Positions 11,948 through 23,800 of a DNA stretch of 64,000 nucleotides are shown here, one piece after another. The stretch lies in the NCBI GenBank assembly GCA_905250075.1, contig CAJNOP010000220.1, positions 193,434 to 257,433 on the forward strand, written 5' to 3'. Under the pieces are notes generated by a model, which did no database searches, was not told the origin of the DNA, and saw only the letters and a list, made by a program, of their open reading frames with translations. Position 1 is the first letter of the stretch. Every line of letters begins with the position of its first letter. The position numbers and the translations under genes are program-made. Origin of the DNA: Rotaria sp. Silwood1. Its lineage: Eukaryota; Rotifera; Eurotatoria; Philodinida; Philodinidae.

Positions 11948-13776
11948 TTACCGAACGCGTGATTTTCCACGTATCTTGTAGTTTTTTCTGTATCCTTTTT
12001 TGTTTCTTTTTTTAAGATCGCTTTCTGCATCTTTTGCATTTGCTATGTATAAACGCGATTTAATACAAAAATCACCATAACGGCAAACTTCTTCTTCAGA
12101 CATTGTTTACATAACTTGTTGTAATTTTGCAAAATCACGTAATTTATAACATTTTTGTAATTCCAAAAAGGAATCAAAAGTAGAATAAACAGTCGTCTGT
12201 ATTTTTTTACCTTTGGTAATGATTCCATAACTTCAATTTGATCTAAACTAGCTGGATCTAAACGTTTTTCCGTTCCTCGTAAGAAAACATTATGTTTATT
12301 GATTGTTTTTTACTTGAATAAATTTACTTAGTATGAAGAATCTCAAGCTAGGATCCAACAATCGGTTCATGTTGGAAGATACGGGGGTCGAACAGAATGT
12401 TGCTCTTTTTACTTGTTATATGTATAAAAACTAACAGACCATAAGATACTCAAGAAATTTTGTCTTGTTCACAGTTTATAAAATTTTATTTACATTGAAA
12501 AATTTTCGTTTTTAATCATTGGTAATGTGCACCAACAAAAAAAAGTTACAGAAAACAAGAAAGAAAAATCAACGAAAGACAAATTATTGTCAAATTTTAA
12601 AACAACAGTTTCAAAAAAGACAAAAGACAAAGAATTATCCTCATACTATATTTGTATTTAAAACGTTGTAGTTGTTGTTTACGAACCACGACCAGAAGAA
12701 AAAGATTGTATCGGTTGTCTTTTACGATTTTATTTACGTTCATGCTATTAAAAAATCAACTTATTTGGGTCGAACCAATTTCTCATATGACTATTCGTAT
12801 TGATAATTAACTACGCGATATTTCGTACCAATAATTTTAAAAAAAGAAATTTAGAGTTGACGAATTAAAAATTCGAACAAATTTTCAGCACATGGTATGA
12901 AACATTTGAAATTTATTTTCTATTAGTTTCTGAGTACACTGAGAGTCACCTAAAGCCTAATTGAAGATAACAGTTCTTTACGTGGAAAGATAATAGGAAA
13001 GTAATTTGTGTGCATAATCACCAATATTTATTTTTCGAATTTTTTAATAATTTACTGTTCTAAAATATTTAATAAAAAAGAGCTGTACTGTAGCCAAAAA
13101 TAAATTGAAAGCTCAGTTTGAATATTAGTTAGTGTATAAATAATGTTATTCATGATGTCAGATATCATCGGATACCATATATTCCTACTGTCGGACAATC
13201 TCGGGTTATTTAGGGTGCGATAGGATCCTGTCGGGCAATTTCGAACCGTGTATCTCTTTCTGTTATTTAACAAAATCTTTATTATTTTGTTGTGCACATT
13301 GGTGAACATGTCTTTGCAACGTACGAAGTTCATTTGAAAATCTTTGTTTATATGTTTTATCGATTATTGATCTACATGGAATCTTTATTTTATTCCCAGT
13401 TAAAAAGTATTCAGTCTAACCGTTTAAAAATTTCTCGAACATATCATATTGGATCACCTATTAAAGCTTGAATTAATTCACCAATAAATTTAATAATCAT
13501 TGCTTGACGAGTAAGACGTTTCATATCAGCAAAGTACAAAAAGTATTTTTGTTTTAATAAATTGTAAATAAAAAATAAACATATTTACGTCTTGCATTTC
13601 TTGATCTATAGGTGAAGCGGTTAAATCATCGTATGTTTCATTATAAATCAACTTTGGATGTTTTTCAAGATATTTTTGAAAACTATAATTATTACCAAGG
13701 AAACCATATATTTTTAACTCTTTATTAAATTCCGGATTCTTATTGTCATCATCGATATATTGTTTAGATGTACAGA
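11948..13776 (-). pseudogene. CDC37: Decayed CDC37 (Hsp90 co-chaperone) gene copy
   Basis: Pieces of CDC37 appear in the right order on the minus strand. KELKIYGFLGNNYSFQKYLE (13776-13586) matches the middle domain. KRLTRQAMIIKFIGELIQAL (about 13534-13400) matches QTIVMQFILELAKSL. RLDPASLDQIEVMESLPK (about 12270-12211) and ELQKCYKLRDFAKLQQVM (about 12160-12110) match the C-terminal RLGPGGLDPVEVYESLPEELQKC region. The kinase-binding N-terminus is missing. In-frame stops follow GDPI near 13455 and interrupt the last exon at 12109-12107. Introns remain at 13585-13535 and after 12211, so the copy arose by DNA duplication, not retroposition. A functional copy presumably exists elsewhere. Confidence 0.8.
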
Positions 13777-13785
13777 GTGTAGCTA

Positions 13786-13881
13786 TAGGTGTGGGATATG
13801 GGTGGGTGTGGATGTAGATATTCAAACGGAGAGGGGTCATCTACATTCATATCCACACACCCACACACCAACACCCACCAA
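13786..13881. repeat. Small GT/CA-rich palindrome abutting the CDC37 pseudogene
   Basis: GGTGGGTGTGGATGTAGAT on the left is answered by ATCTACATTCATATCCACAC on the right. TAGGTGTGGG begins and CACCCACC closes the element, and TAGCTA stands on both sides (13780-13785 and 13882-13887). It begins within about 10 bp of where CDC37 homology stops, so its insertion may mark the breakpoint. Confidence 0.55.
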
Positions 13882-13887
13882 CTAGCT

Positions 13888-15440
13888 ACTTCCAGTAGCC
13901 AAAGTTGATTGAATCAATTACAATCGATGTACTTAACAAGTAGGCACGATAAATGCTGTACCCTCGATCAACTTAAATGTGATCTGTTCTCATCCATCCA
14001 TCCATAATGCCTTGCGCTTGTATGCGAACGTCAACAATTTCATGATTCAATCGAAGAGTATAAATTTAAAATCCCGACTTCTGTTGAAATCTCATAAAGC
14101 CAAAAACAAAAAAATCCAAGAAAATCATGTTGACATGTCTTAATGATCTGTAAGATGGGTCTGCAAAAAGTGTTAAATTTTCTCGCTTAAGTCACTGTTG
14201 ATTACAACGAACTTCAAAACGAGTGTAGTAAACAATCATCGATCTGTATTTTTAAACGTCTTTCCAACCGATTTCATTGTTCAAGCACGATAGAAAGCCA
14301 AAGGTTTTAAGTGAATTTATCTAAACAGCATGGATTGTTTTAGTGTATATTAGAAGAACTTGATCATTTTTTGCATTATCCACACATTATACTCTATTGA
14401 CTTGAAGCTCATTTAGACAAGTGATCAAAAGCCTGGGGTCTATTAGTAAGTAAACATTGACTGATCGAAGTTGAATTTTTTCTACGGGGAAAAACCTAAG
14501 CTACATCCTGAAATCATAACCCAACTGACCATCCGATAAGCAGTTTGATACGTCAACTTAAGATTGCCGAGGACAATGAATTTTCAAACAGATTCCTTAG
14601 GTTCTCACTTTTCGATAGGTTAGCTAAAAAGCTGAGTTTTCGACTGGTCGAAATGAATTTTATAGAAATAAACATTCGAACATAGGTACATACGATTAAA
14701 ATTCGTCCAACATCGAAATTAAATATGAGCTAACAGTTTTCGAAAACTAAAAAGAAACTCTTTAATCGAATAAAACATCTTTTGTATGTGTCCAGCTACA
14801 GGAAAAGATTTTTTTAGAGTCTCAAATGTCACTTAAGAAAAAAATTCGTTATGGCTGTGCTTTTCGTCAAAAATGTTTATGAATTCCTCTCTAGTTATTT
14901 TTCATTAGTTACTGTTAAATATTTTTTTAGAAAATCATGAAATTAAGACAATTATGTGACGAACATAAATCATCCTACTGAGGTAGCCGAATAAAATAGA
15001 CATTTATGAATCGCTTTTTGAAGACATTTCATGACTTCAAAACTAACCTCATCACTTGAAACTATTATTTTGGTAGGCTTACTTCTACTGGAGCACTCGA
15101 TAATTTGTTTCCAATATGTTTCTTTACTCTAGCACTCGAAATTTCCATGAGTATCGAGGAATTTAAGCTGAGAATCAGAACAGAATGAACAAAAAATATA
15201 TGTAAATTACAAATATTTGGATGCTCGTCGCACCCATCGAATGCTCTTTTAAAGTCTTCTCTACTAGTTCTTATTGTTATGATTTACAAAAAGTTTTCTG
15301 TTAGATTCTTATCAAAATTAATTGTAGCTGATTAACGCTTAGGAACCAAATTGATGAAAATCATGTATGTGCTGATTTTTTTGCTTGTTTTTTTTTAACA
15401 TGAGCATGGATCTCACAGAAGTAGGAATGTTTAAAATTCG
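13888..15440. other. Intergenic, nothing recognised
   Basis: About 1.55 kb of AT-rich sequence between the CDC37 pseudogene and the LRAT gene. I find no exon, repeat or RNA gene that I can support. The last part should hold the 3' UTR of the LRAT gene. Confidence 0.4.
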
Positions 15441-16954
15441 CTATTGGACTGATTCATTTGCTGCATTCAAGTCATTAATATCAAGCACTTGCTCTTCACC
15501 ACTTTCCCATGGGTGAGATTTCTCCGCCGGCCATCGAAGTACAAGCAAATCGACTGCTGATGCAAATTCTTCAGGTGAATTTTCGTCGGGTATTGGTTGG
15601 AGTATAAAATATTCTGAATCATTTGTGTTCGAAAACGCACTCTTCGAGAGTTCAGTAGCCATTTGACAATCTTGGTATGTCAAAATCGAATAATGGCGTA
15701 TTAGTTGTTCAAAAAATGGATAGAGTGATGGTGACGATTGTGGTGAGTCAGGTTCTGTTGCTTCTTTAACAATGGTTTCTACTTGTGCTTCTTTTTCAGG
15801 ATCGAGTGTTAGTGTCACTAAATCGTGGAAAATTTTGGCATGCTGCGATAATTGATCCATTAGTTGTGGCACAGTTTTCATCTCGTCTATCTTTGTTTGC
15901 TTCTGTTTCTCGTGTACTGCAACAACTTTTGACACGGCAATACCCGATAGGCCACTGAGAAGTTTTCCGCTTACACTACCGATTACACCACCGATAACTG
16001 AGCCAAGAATGGGTACAGGAATTAGAACAGTTCCGACAATAGTACCTGCAGTTCCTCCGATGACCTCAACAAGTATACATATTTTATGTGACTTTTTTTT
16101 CTATAATAAAAATAATGACCTACAGTGCCGCATGCTGATGTGATTCTAAGTACGACATATTTTTTGAAAGCCATCTCACTCAAGCCACCTTGTCGTCGTT
16201 GACTTTCTTTTCTTTTTATATCGATGAATGTTGAAATACTCTCGACACTCGTAAGAACTACACCCGATCCAACGGCACCAAGAAATTTGCCAAGATTTTG
16301 CATACCAACAACAGCTATATCTTTAACAAGTAGTGCAGTAGGATCAACAATTAAAAGTGTAGCGGCTTTTTCTTTAACAAAATTACGAAATCGGATAATT
16401 TGTTCTGAATAGGAATCACCTGTTCGACACCATCGTGCCCAATGTTCGCAATTATTACTAAATAATGAATAGCCACGTTTTCCAAGATTGGTAATAGCTC
16501 GTTCAAGAGTTTCTTCATTCGAAAAACATTCTATATCATCATAGTGATGTAAATAAATTTCTTCACTATCACTATCCATTTTTAAATCCCATTCACTTTC
16601 AACAACTTCAGCAAGATATAATGAACCTTTAACCAATGAATTCCATACATTTGCTGCTGTATTGTAATAATGTATAATACGAAGATGATTGGTACTAGCT
16701 TCACGTACAATACCATGATGTGCATAGTAGAAATCACTTCTATAAAAACTGACATGATCGCCAGGTTTGAGTTGAGAAACATCGGTAATTTTTTCTCTGC
16801 GTGTACTTTTCAAACGCTTCTCATGACGTGTAAAAGATTTTGTAGCCTCTAAATAAAATTAGACATTTTATCGAAGGTAAGAACTTATACGAGTACAAAA
16901 CTTACCGATGGACTCTTTTTTTAGTTCAGATACCATATGATATGTGTTCGACAT
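15441..16954 (-). CDS. LRAT-domain protein with a glycine-rich hydrophobic segment
   Basis: Three exons (16954-16906, 16848-16124, 16064-15441) close in phase to give 465 residues. Residues 35-170 form an LRAT-type NlpC/P60 domain: LKPGDHVSFYR, then YAHHGIV (catalytic His near 60-61) and SNNCEHWARWCRTG with the catalytic Cys at 150 in the NCEH motif. LRAT relatives are acyltransferases or phospholipase-like enzymes acting on membrane lipids. After a linker comes a glycine-rich hydrophobic stretch (about 258-300: GGTAGTIVGT, GSVIGGVIGSVSGK) that looks membrane-inserting. A predicted-soluble acidic tail of about 160 residues follows, ending WESGEEQVLDINDLNAANE. The acceptor at 16064 was chosen because it restores both phase and the GxxxG frame. 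The substrate is unknown. Confidence 0.88.
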
Positions 16955-17764
16955 AGTCTGTGTTCGTCTACAACGAGTTTCAGTGAGAGGGAAGTTATTT
17001 TTTCAATGTGACAGTGTTTCTTTGCCGCTTTACTTTACACTTAGTGCTTGTGTAAGAAAAAGAACATATACATACACGTATATTTTTTTAAATGCTCGTG
17101 TAATTGATGTCAGAACAGAAAAGAGAGACAGAAAAAAAATCTTTTGCAATCGTTTTTTTAACGAGACGTCAATAATGATTTCTTTCTTCTTCTACTTTCC
17201 AGTCATTATAATCGAAAGAGAGTGAATAACAAATGTTTGATGTTTACCGTTCCTTTTCTTCTAGACTTCGTTTGAAAAAACAAGCGGGCGCAATGGCAGT
17301 AGTTCTTGTATTACTTTTTTTCAACGATTAAAATAACAAATTTTATTTGCTTAGAATATTAACATATTCCGATACGGAGCTTTATCTTATTCCCAGTATT
17401 TATGAAAAATGTTTAAAACAGAAAAAACTAAGTGTAACTAAAATATAAGGAGCCATCGCTAACGAATCATGCTTGAAAAGTAAATAAGAAGATCATTACC
17501 ATTAGTTTCATATTAGTAACAGTTGTAAGTATGACGTGACAATCTATTATCTAGAAACACATTCAAATCTAGAAATTCCTTAGAAAAGAATCCAGAATAT
17601 TTTTACTTTTTAAAGGCTCTAATAAAGCGAATTTCGTTTTTCATAGATGCTTTATTCTATCTCAATGTTCAGTTATTGTCAAAAAAACAAAGAGTTTCAC
17701 TGTATGGTGAAATGCGTATAAAGCAAATTATAAAATAATAAATATCTTTATTGTCAATCGATTT
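16955..17764. other. Upstream of the LRAT gene; no gene seen
   Basis: AT-rich sequence expected to hold the LRAT gene's promoter. The 93-codon open frame at 16944-17225 on the plus strand overlaps the LRAT start, is low-complexity and has no recognisable motif. Confidence 0.35.
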
Positions 17765-17897
17765 GTTACGACTAGGGATGCAACGGTGACGATTAATCGT
17801 TAACCGCTCTACCGTTATTAACGGTGAACAGTGAAACGAACAACCGGTGAACCGGGGCCCGGTGGACCGATCAGACCGATGAACCGGGGCCCGGTGG

Positions 17898-17907
17898 NNN
17901 NNNNNNN
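17898..17907. other. Assembly gap (10 N)
   Basis: Ten undetermined bases inside the left 32-bp array of the hAT element. The left array is much shorter than the right one, so the gap probably hides several collapsed repeat copies and its true length is unknown. Confidence 0.95.
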
Positions 17908-18050
17908 ATCAAACCGGTGAAACGGGGCCCGGTGGACCGATCAAACCGGTGAACGGGGCCCCGGTTTTAGTGCATATTGGGTGTACTCCTAGGTCCTCAT
18001 ATACTATATATTGAGGGACCCCCAATATATAGTATATGATGACCCAAGGC

Positions 18051-18359
18051 TAGGGGTGGGAAGTTACCGTTACCAGTTACCTGGGAATGGGGTAACGGAA
18101 AATGCTCTCCGTCCTATTTTCTTTATGAAAATGCTTTTTGAAAAAAATCTTTTGGTAAACAAATTTTTTTGGTAAACAAAATTTTTTACAACAAAATTTT
18201 GCGGTGTTTTCGAAAAATATTATTTTTTCTCAAAAAGTCTACTTCTGCATTAAAAAAAATTTTGTAGAAAAACTTTTTTCAAAAATCATTCTCATAAGAA
18301 AAACAGGAAGGAGAGCATTTTCCGTTACCCGGGAATGGAACGAGAACTTCCCACCCCTA
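18051..18359. mobile_element. Second hAT-type MITE nested inside the first
   Basis: The ends read TAGGGGTGGGAAGTT at the left and the reverse complement of TAGGGGTGGGAAGTTCTCG at the right. Flanks are CCCAAGGC (18043-18050) and CCCAAGGG (18360-18367), an 8-bp duplication with one mismatch. The interior is a long imperfect hairpin (GGTAACGGAAAATGCTCTCC and its complement, then AT-rich). It interrupts the central palindrome of the outer element, so it is the younger insertion. Confidence 0.85.
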
Positions 18360-18875
18360 CCCAAGGGTACCCCTAATATATAGTATATGAGGACCTAAGA
18401 GTACGCCCAATATGCACTTAAATTGGGGCCTGGTTCACCGGTTTGATCGTTCCACCGGGCCCCGGTTCACCGGTCTGATCGGTCCACCGGGCCCCGTTTC
18501 ACCGGTTTGATCGGTCCACCGGGCCCCGTTTCACCGGTCTGATCGGTCCACCGGGCCCCGTTTCACCGGTCTGATCGGTCCACCGGGCCCCATTTCACCG
18601 GTTTGATCGGTCCACCGGGCCCCGGTTCACCGGTTTGATCGGTCCACCGAGCCCCTGTTCACCGGTCTGATCGGCCCACCGAGCCCCGGTTCACCGGTCT
18701 GATCGGTATGATCGTTCACCGTTCCAGAGCGATGAAACGGTGACGGTGAAGCGAGTTCTGATCGTCACCGTTGCATCCCTAGTTACGACCAAACATGTGT
18801 TTTGCTTCTTTTCTCATTTTTCTAGCCTCCAGTCAGCGGAATAACCCTATATTATGCTGCATTACACATTAGTAC

Positions 18876-19304
18876 ACGAGATGAGCACAGGACAAGATTT
18901 TCTGTCCTGCTAGCTATCTCGGTCCTGACGGACGGCAGGACAGGACAAAAATTAAAATCTTCTCCTGCTCTGTTTTTGTCCTGCTAATTTTTCTGTACTG
19001 GCGGGCATCAGGACAAGACGTCACAATTTCTGCCGTTTTTCTGCCAATTAAATCTGTTTTCACAGGTTGTAAAATGCCAATAGTGAGAATTTTACTTTTA
19101 ATTTCATTGTACAAAGCAAATATCACCAATTAATATTCTCTAACTAATGGATTTTATACTATTTTCAAGAAAAAAAAATATTAGAGGTGAATACAGGACA
19201 AGGTTTTTTTACCTGTCCTATTCTCTCCTGCTAACTTTTCTGTCCTGACGGGCGGCAGGACAGGATAAAAATAAAAATCTCGTCCTGTCCTGTGCTCATC
19301 TCTG
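18876..19304. mobile_element. Third hAT-type foldback element (CAGGACA-rich)
   Basis: The ends are inverted copies of GAGATGAGCACAGGACA, flanked by ATTAGTAC (18868-18875) and ATTAGCAC (19305-19312), a one-mismatch 8-bp duplication. The arms repeat words such as CAGGACAGGACAAAAAT and CCTGACGGRCGGCAGGACAG. The centre is AT-rich and non-coding; the small open frames at 18914-19129 and 19181-19396 come from it. Confidence 0.82.
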
Positions 19305-19312
19305 ATTAGCAC

Positions 19313-20898
19313 ATACAAAAAAGATATTCGTTTTATCGTAGAATATAAAGTTCGTACGTTTTTATAATCATTGCTAAATGTAATGTTTGTCTCCATGTCA
19401 CATGTTTGTTTATATCACCATTGGTATACTGACAATTTTCGGTTCCAGCTACTCTCAAATTCGAATTATTTGTTAGAAAGAATGTAAATAAATGGAGAAG
19501 AAAATAGTTGTAGAATATATTTTACTAATCAAAATTTATCTCATAACCGGAATAGATTTGAGTTGTGTGACTATTACATATGAATCAATTCTATCAGTTT
19601 TAACAGACATCAAAAATATTCACTCGTTTCAATGCAATACTTTCAAGAAAAACCATCTTGAATTTCGAAGTCAAACGAAATGAAATTATAGTCAACTTGA
19701 ATTTAAAATTAGTGATAAACTGTTGAGGATTTTGCCGCTGATCGATCAGGAAAGAAAGACGAATTTGTTGAGATCGAATTAAAAACAGTTTGTAGTACTA
19801 TTCGAGATCGTCTTTGTTTCAACATGACTGATTGTCGAATATTTTTTTCATATTCACAATAAATATCCATATTAATGTGTTGATGGTTTATTAAGTACAG
19901 CTATTAATTTCAATATTTAAAATATCTATGTAAAGAGTCAGTGAATAGATGTATGTGAAACTAATAATACGACATAATCTAGTTGTGTACATAAACTGTT
20001 TTTTTTGTACTAGTAAAAATCATATTAAATTGATAGTAGATTGGTTAAATAGAAAAGATATAATATTGTAGAAAAACTTAACTTATAATTGATAAGTAAA
20101 AATTTGGATGCTTTCTGGGTTTTTATTATGTATCCTGATAATTGTTTGGACGCAAAATCAATGAGGTTTATATCAAAGTAACAATAGGACATGATCCCAA
20201 ATTGAACATACTATGTATTTATGGCAGTCCAAATACGGTGTCGACAGATTCATTCTTTCTGAGATGCCGTTTGTTTTATTACCCTCATGTGACACTTGTT
20301 TGTGAAATTTGTAAACTAAATCCCACTCATTGATAATGAAAAATTATTGAATTTCATTGTTACAAATATAATATTTAGAGTTATCTTAAAGTTATATTTG
20401 TGCAAATTAAATTAAGATATCTCAGTTACTATGAGATGCGATCAAGAAGACTTTTGCCACTATCGGACGACTTCTATCATTCTTTGCCATATCTATCTTG
20501 TCTCATTTTTTTAGGCACAGCACATATCTTTGTGTTAAACTAAATTTTTTTTTAAAACAAAATCTTTGTCTTTTATTTTTTCACTTGACATATTTTTTTG
20601 TTATACCAATATTTTTTGCATAAATAAACGCACAGCACATCAATTGAAACAGTTCATATATATATATACGTATTTTTATGTACACTACTAACCCAAAAAA
20701 AAACAACAAAATCAATCAAATGCGCAAGCATATCAATCAATTTAAAGTGCGTAAATTAACAATTAATTCAGAAAAAAAAATCTAACGGAGAAATATAAAC
20801 TGTACAAACAAACAATAGGCTAGGATTGAATCAAACACAAAAATATATATATATATATGTTTACTGTTATATGATAAATATTTATTCATACAATAATT
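19313..20898. other. Intergenic, nothing recognised
   Basis: About 1.6 kb of AT-rich DNA downstream of the USP gene (minus strand). It contains short (TA)n runs near 20660 and 20845 and probably the USP 3' UTR. I see no exon or element. Confidence 0.4.
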
Positions 20899-23800
20899 TT
20901 ATCGTAATATCGTTGTATGATAAACCACATTACTTTCTGGTTCATCATTAGAATATCGGTAATTATTAAAACGACTCCATGGACTTAGTATTTCTTTATT
21001 AGAATCATTTAATGATTCTGATGATGGAATCGTATTGAATATTTGTTGTCTGACAGATGGTATTGGTTGAGAAATAATTTGTGTTTCATTTTTTGATAGA
21101 CGTGTTCGTGGCATTGGACATGGCACTCGTGAACAATCATCTTCAGATGTTGACGATGATGATAATGGTGTTAATAATCTTCGTGGTAATGGTAATGGTG
21201 GTTGAAGAGTACAATGAATTTTTTTATTTTCTATTGGAGATAAAGGATTAAAATTTAAATGTTGATCGAATTCATTAACAATCGAATCAATTTGTTCTTG
21301 TTGGGATGATAGAGATTTTGAAATAGATTGTGAACTTGGCGATGGTAGTGTATTACGACGTTTATAAAATAAAATATATGCATCTGGTGTACATACACGT
21401 GATGGATCTAATTCCGAAACAAGATGATCATCATAACAAAACCATTTGTTTGTTATTGGATTTTTACAATAAGCTAAAATATAGAGAAATAGTAGGTAAA
21501 ATCATAAATTTGGTTTTAGAAATGAAACTTTTTTTGTTTTACTGAATTTTTCTATATACAAAAAAAAAAATGTTCCATCAGGGTATTAAGAAAAGTAGAA
21601 GTTACTCAATTTTGTTTTCTCTCACATTGGCATAATCTGTGTTCTCATCTTATTTCTTCAACAAGGCTTTTTTTTAATTATTGTAAGAAAAAAAAAACAT
21701 TTTATTGTTTTGACCATATGAAAGAGTGGTCTTCATAATTTCATGATCGACTAGAACAACAATATATTTTGGTCTTAGAATAATGAAGAAAACCTCACCA
21801 AAATTTGATTTAGTAAGAAAAAACTTTTCGTAGTCAATCATATTTTATCAGAGACTTTTGATTATCCATTCGACACAGTCTTATCATGGTTTTTCTAAAA
21901 CTACTTATTTTCGTAAAATAGGATTTCTTTAGTAAGATAACTTAGTGAAGACGCTAATCAGCTGTCCTGTACTTCTGCCACGATTTCATATGAAAATCTC
22001 ACCAGTATAATGTCCATTTGACATACTACCACGATGATTACAAACTGCAAAAAGATCATATAATCCATATTGTCTTTCATCTTGATTTTCAATAGATTCA
22101 TCTTGTTCATCATCTATTAAACTTTCATTTTCTCCATCATCAGTTAAATTTCTTGTTGTTGATAAAAATCGTTTTATATTAAGATTATCAAGTGGAAATT
22201 GTACTGGATATGTTAATTTTGAATTTGAAATTTTTGTTTGACAAAAACGTTTTAAATGTATAATTAAAACATATGGTGTTGTCCAAATTTTTAAATGTTT
22301 TACTGTACCATTTTCTTTACGACGACAATGTGTACACATCCATGCATCATCCTAAAAATAAATAATTATATTTCAGAAAAAAAATCAAAAAAAAAAATTT
22401 TTATTTCTTATTATTTCATACATAATTTAAACTTTCCGATTGTGTAAATAAAGAAAAACAATCTGCTAATGAAATTAATGATGATGATGGTTGATGTAAT
22501 GTTGCACGTGCTTGTGCAACTGATTGATGAATATCTGGTTTATCATCACCATAAGGCCATTTAGATAAAAATTCTCCAACAAATTTTTCATGCCAATTAG
22601 CATAGACTTGAATATGTGATGGTCCTATGCCAGGTCCATCATAAGCATCAAGAATTTCAAGAATTTTTTCAAGATAAAGTGGCCATTGTACATCATGAGA
22701 AATAGAATATTCTTGTTTTAATGTACCAAATAATGTTGATTGATATTGATCAATAAGTGTTAATTGAAAAACAACATAATCTTGAGCATATTCCATAACT
22801 TCATCACGTATTAATGAACGTTGTGCTTTTATTATTGATAATTGTAATGTACGATAATTTGATTGACGAGGAACACGAACAACTGAAATAAAAAAAATTT
22901 TTTTTATTTTATTTTTAAATTCATATAAAAAATATTCTAGATTTTAATTTTTTTTACCAATTGGTGCACCAAATCTTTCCGTTCGACCAGTATTATATCG
23001 TACACGATTAAGAACAAGTAAATTAATATAAGCTAAAGATGAATTTTCTGTCGATGATGTTATATGTTCAATACTTTCTGAATTTGATGAAGGAAATTGT
23101 ATTGCATAAACATCATGTGTAAGACGACTAATTGGTTCTGTATCATGAAAAACTTGAGAAAAACCATTATGTTGTTGAATTTCAATAAGAACAAGCTAAA
23201 TTAAAGAGAAAAATTATTAGTGCAATTTCTATGAAATAAAAATTTGAAACATGATGTGACTAAACATAGAGAAATTGTTATATTTTATCTATTGTCAAAC
23301 ATATTTCTTCACTTTTATCCTTGATTGTGACGCAAGGAACATTGTTAGGAATGTCTATCATGGTGAGTATCCCTGGTATGATATCATTTTCAGATTCGAC
23401 TTGATAATTAATGAGATGTCAATTTAATACATGGAAAAGATAATGAATTGTCAAAAAAAAGTGAACATACACAGCATTTATATATATATAGGGTGTCCGA
23501 AAAGTCATTAAAGTTAGAAAAATTTGAATATCTCCATTATGGCTCTAGAAAACCAGCTGATCTTTTTACCGAAGATAGAGGTACGTTGAAACTCCAAATC
23601 TATACGGACAAGGTTAGAGCGAAGCTTTGTTAAGAATATTGTTTTTTTTTTCTATCTGTGAAAAAGTAAAATTTTCTTATTAAGGTCAATAGTAATACTT
23701 AACAAAGGTTCTCAATAATTTTGTCCGTATGGATTTGGAATGTGAACATGTCTCTATCCTTGGTAAAAAAAAAGAGTACCTTTGGTCGAGCCGTAATGAA

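Larger units (their letters stand above)
17773..18781. mobile_element. hAT-type non-autonomous foldback element with internal 32-bp tandem repeats
   Basis: The ends are perfect inverted copies of TAGGGATGCAACGGTGACGA, flanked by an exact 8-bp duplication GTTACGAC (17765-17772 and 18782-18789), the hAT signature. Inside each end is a GC-rich array with a 32-bp unit of the form CACCGGTYTGATCGGTCC then ACCGGGCCCCGT. The right array has eight full copies plus a part copy (18430-18720). The left array shows about three copies and is interrupted by an assembly gap. Inside the arrays lies a second palindrome carrying TATACTATATATT. A further hAT element is inserted at 18051-18359. No transposase is encoded. 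Confidence 0.92.

Noticed and set aside
18914-19396. Two minus-strand small genes with similar proteins
   Set aside because: Both are translations of the inverted CAGGACA arms of a hAT-type MITE.
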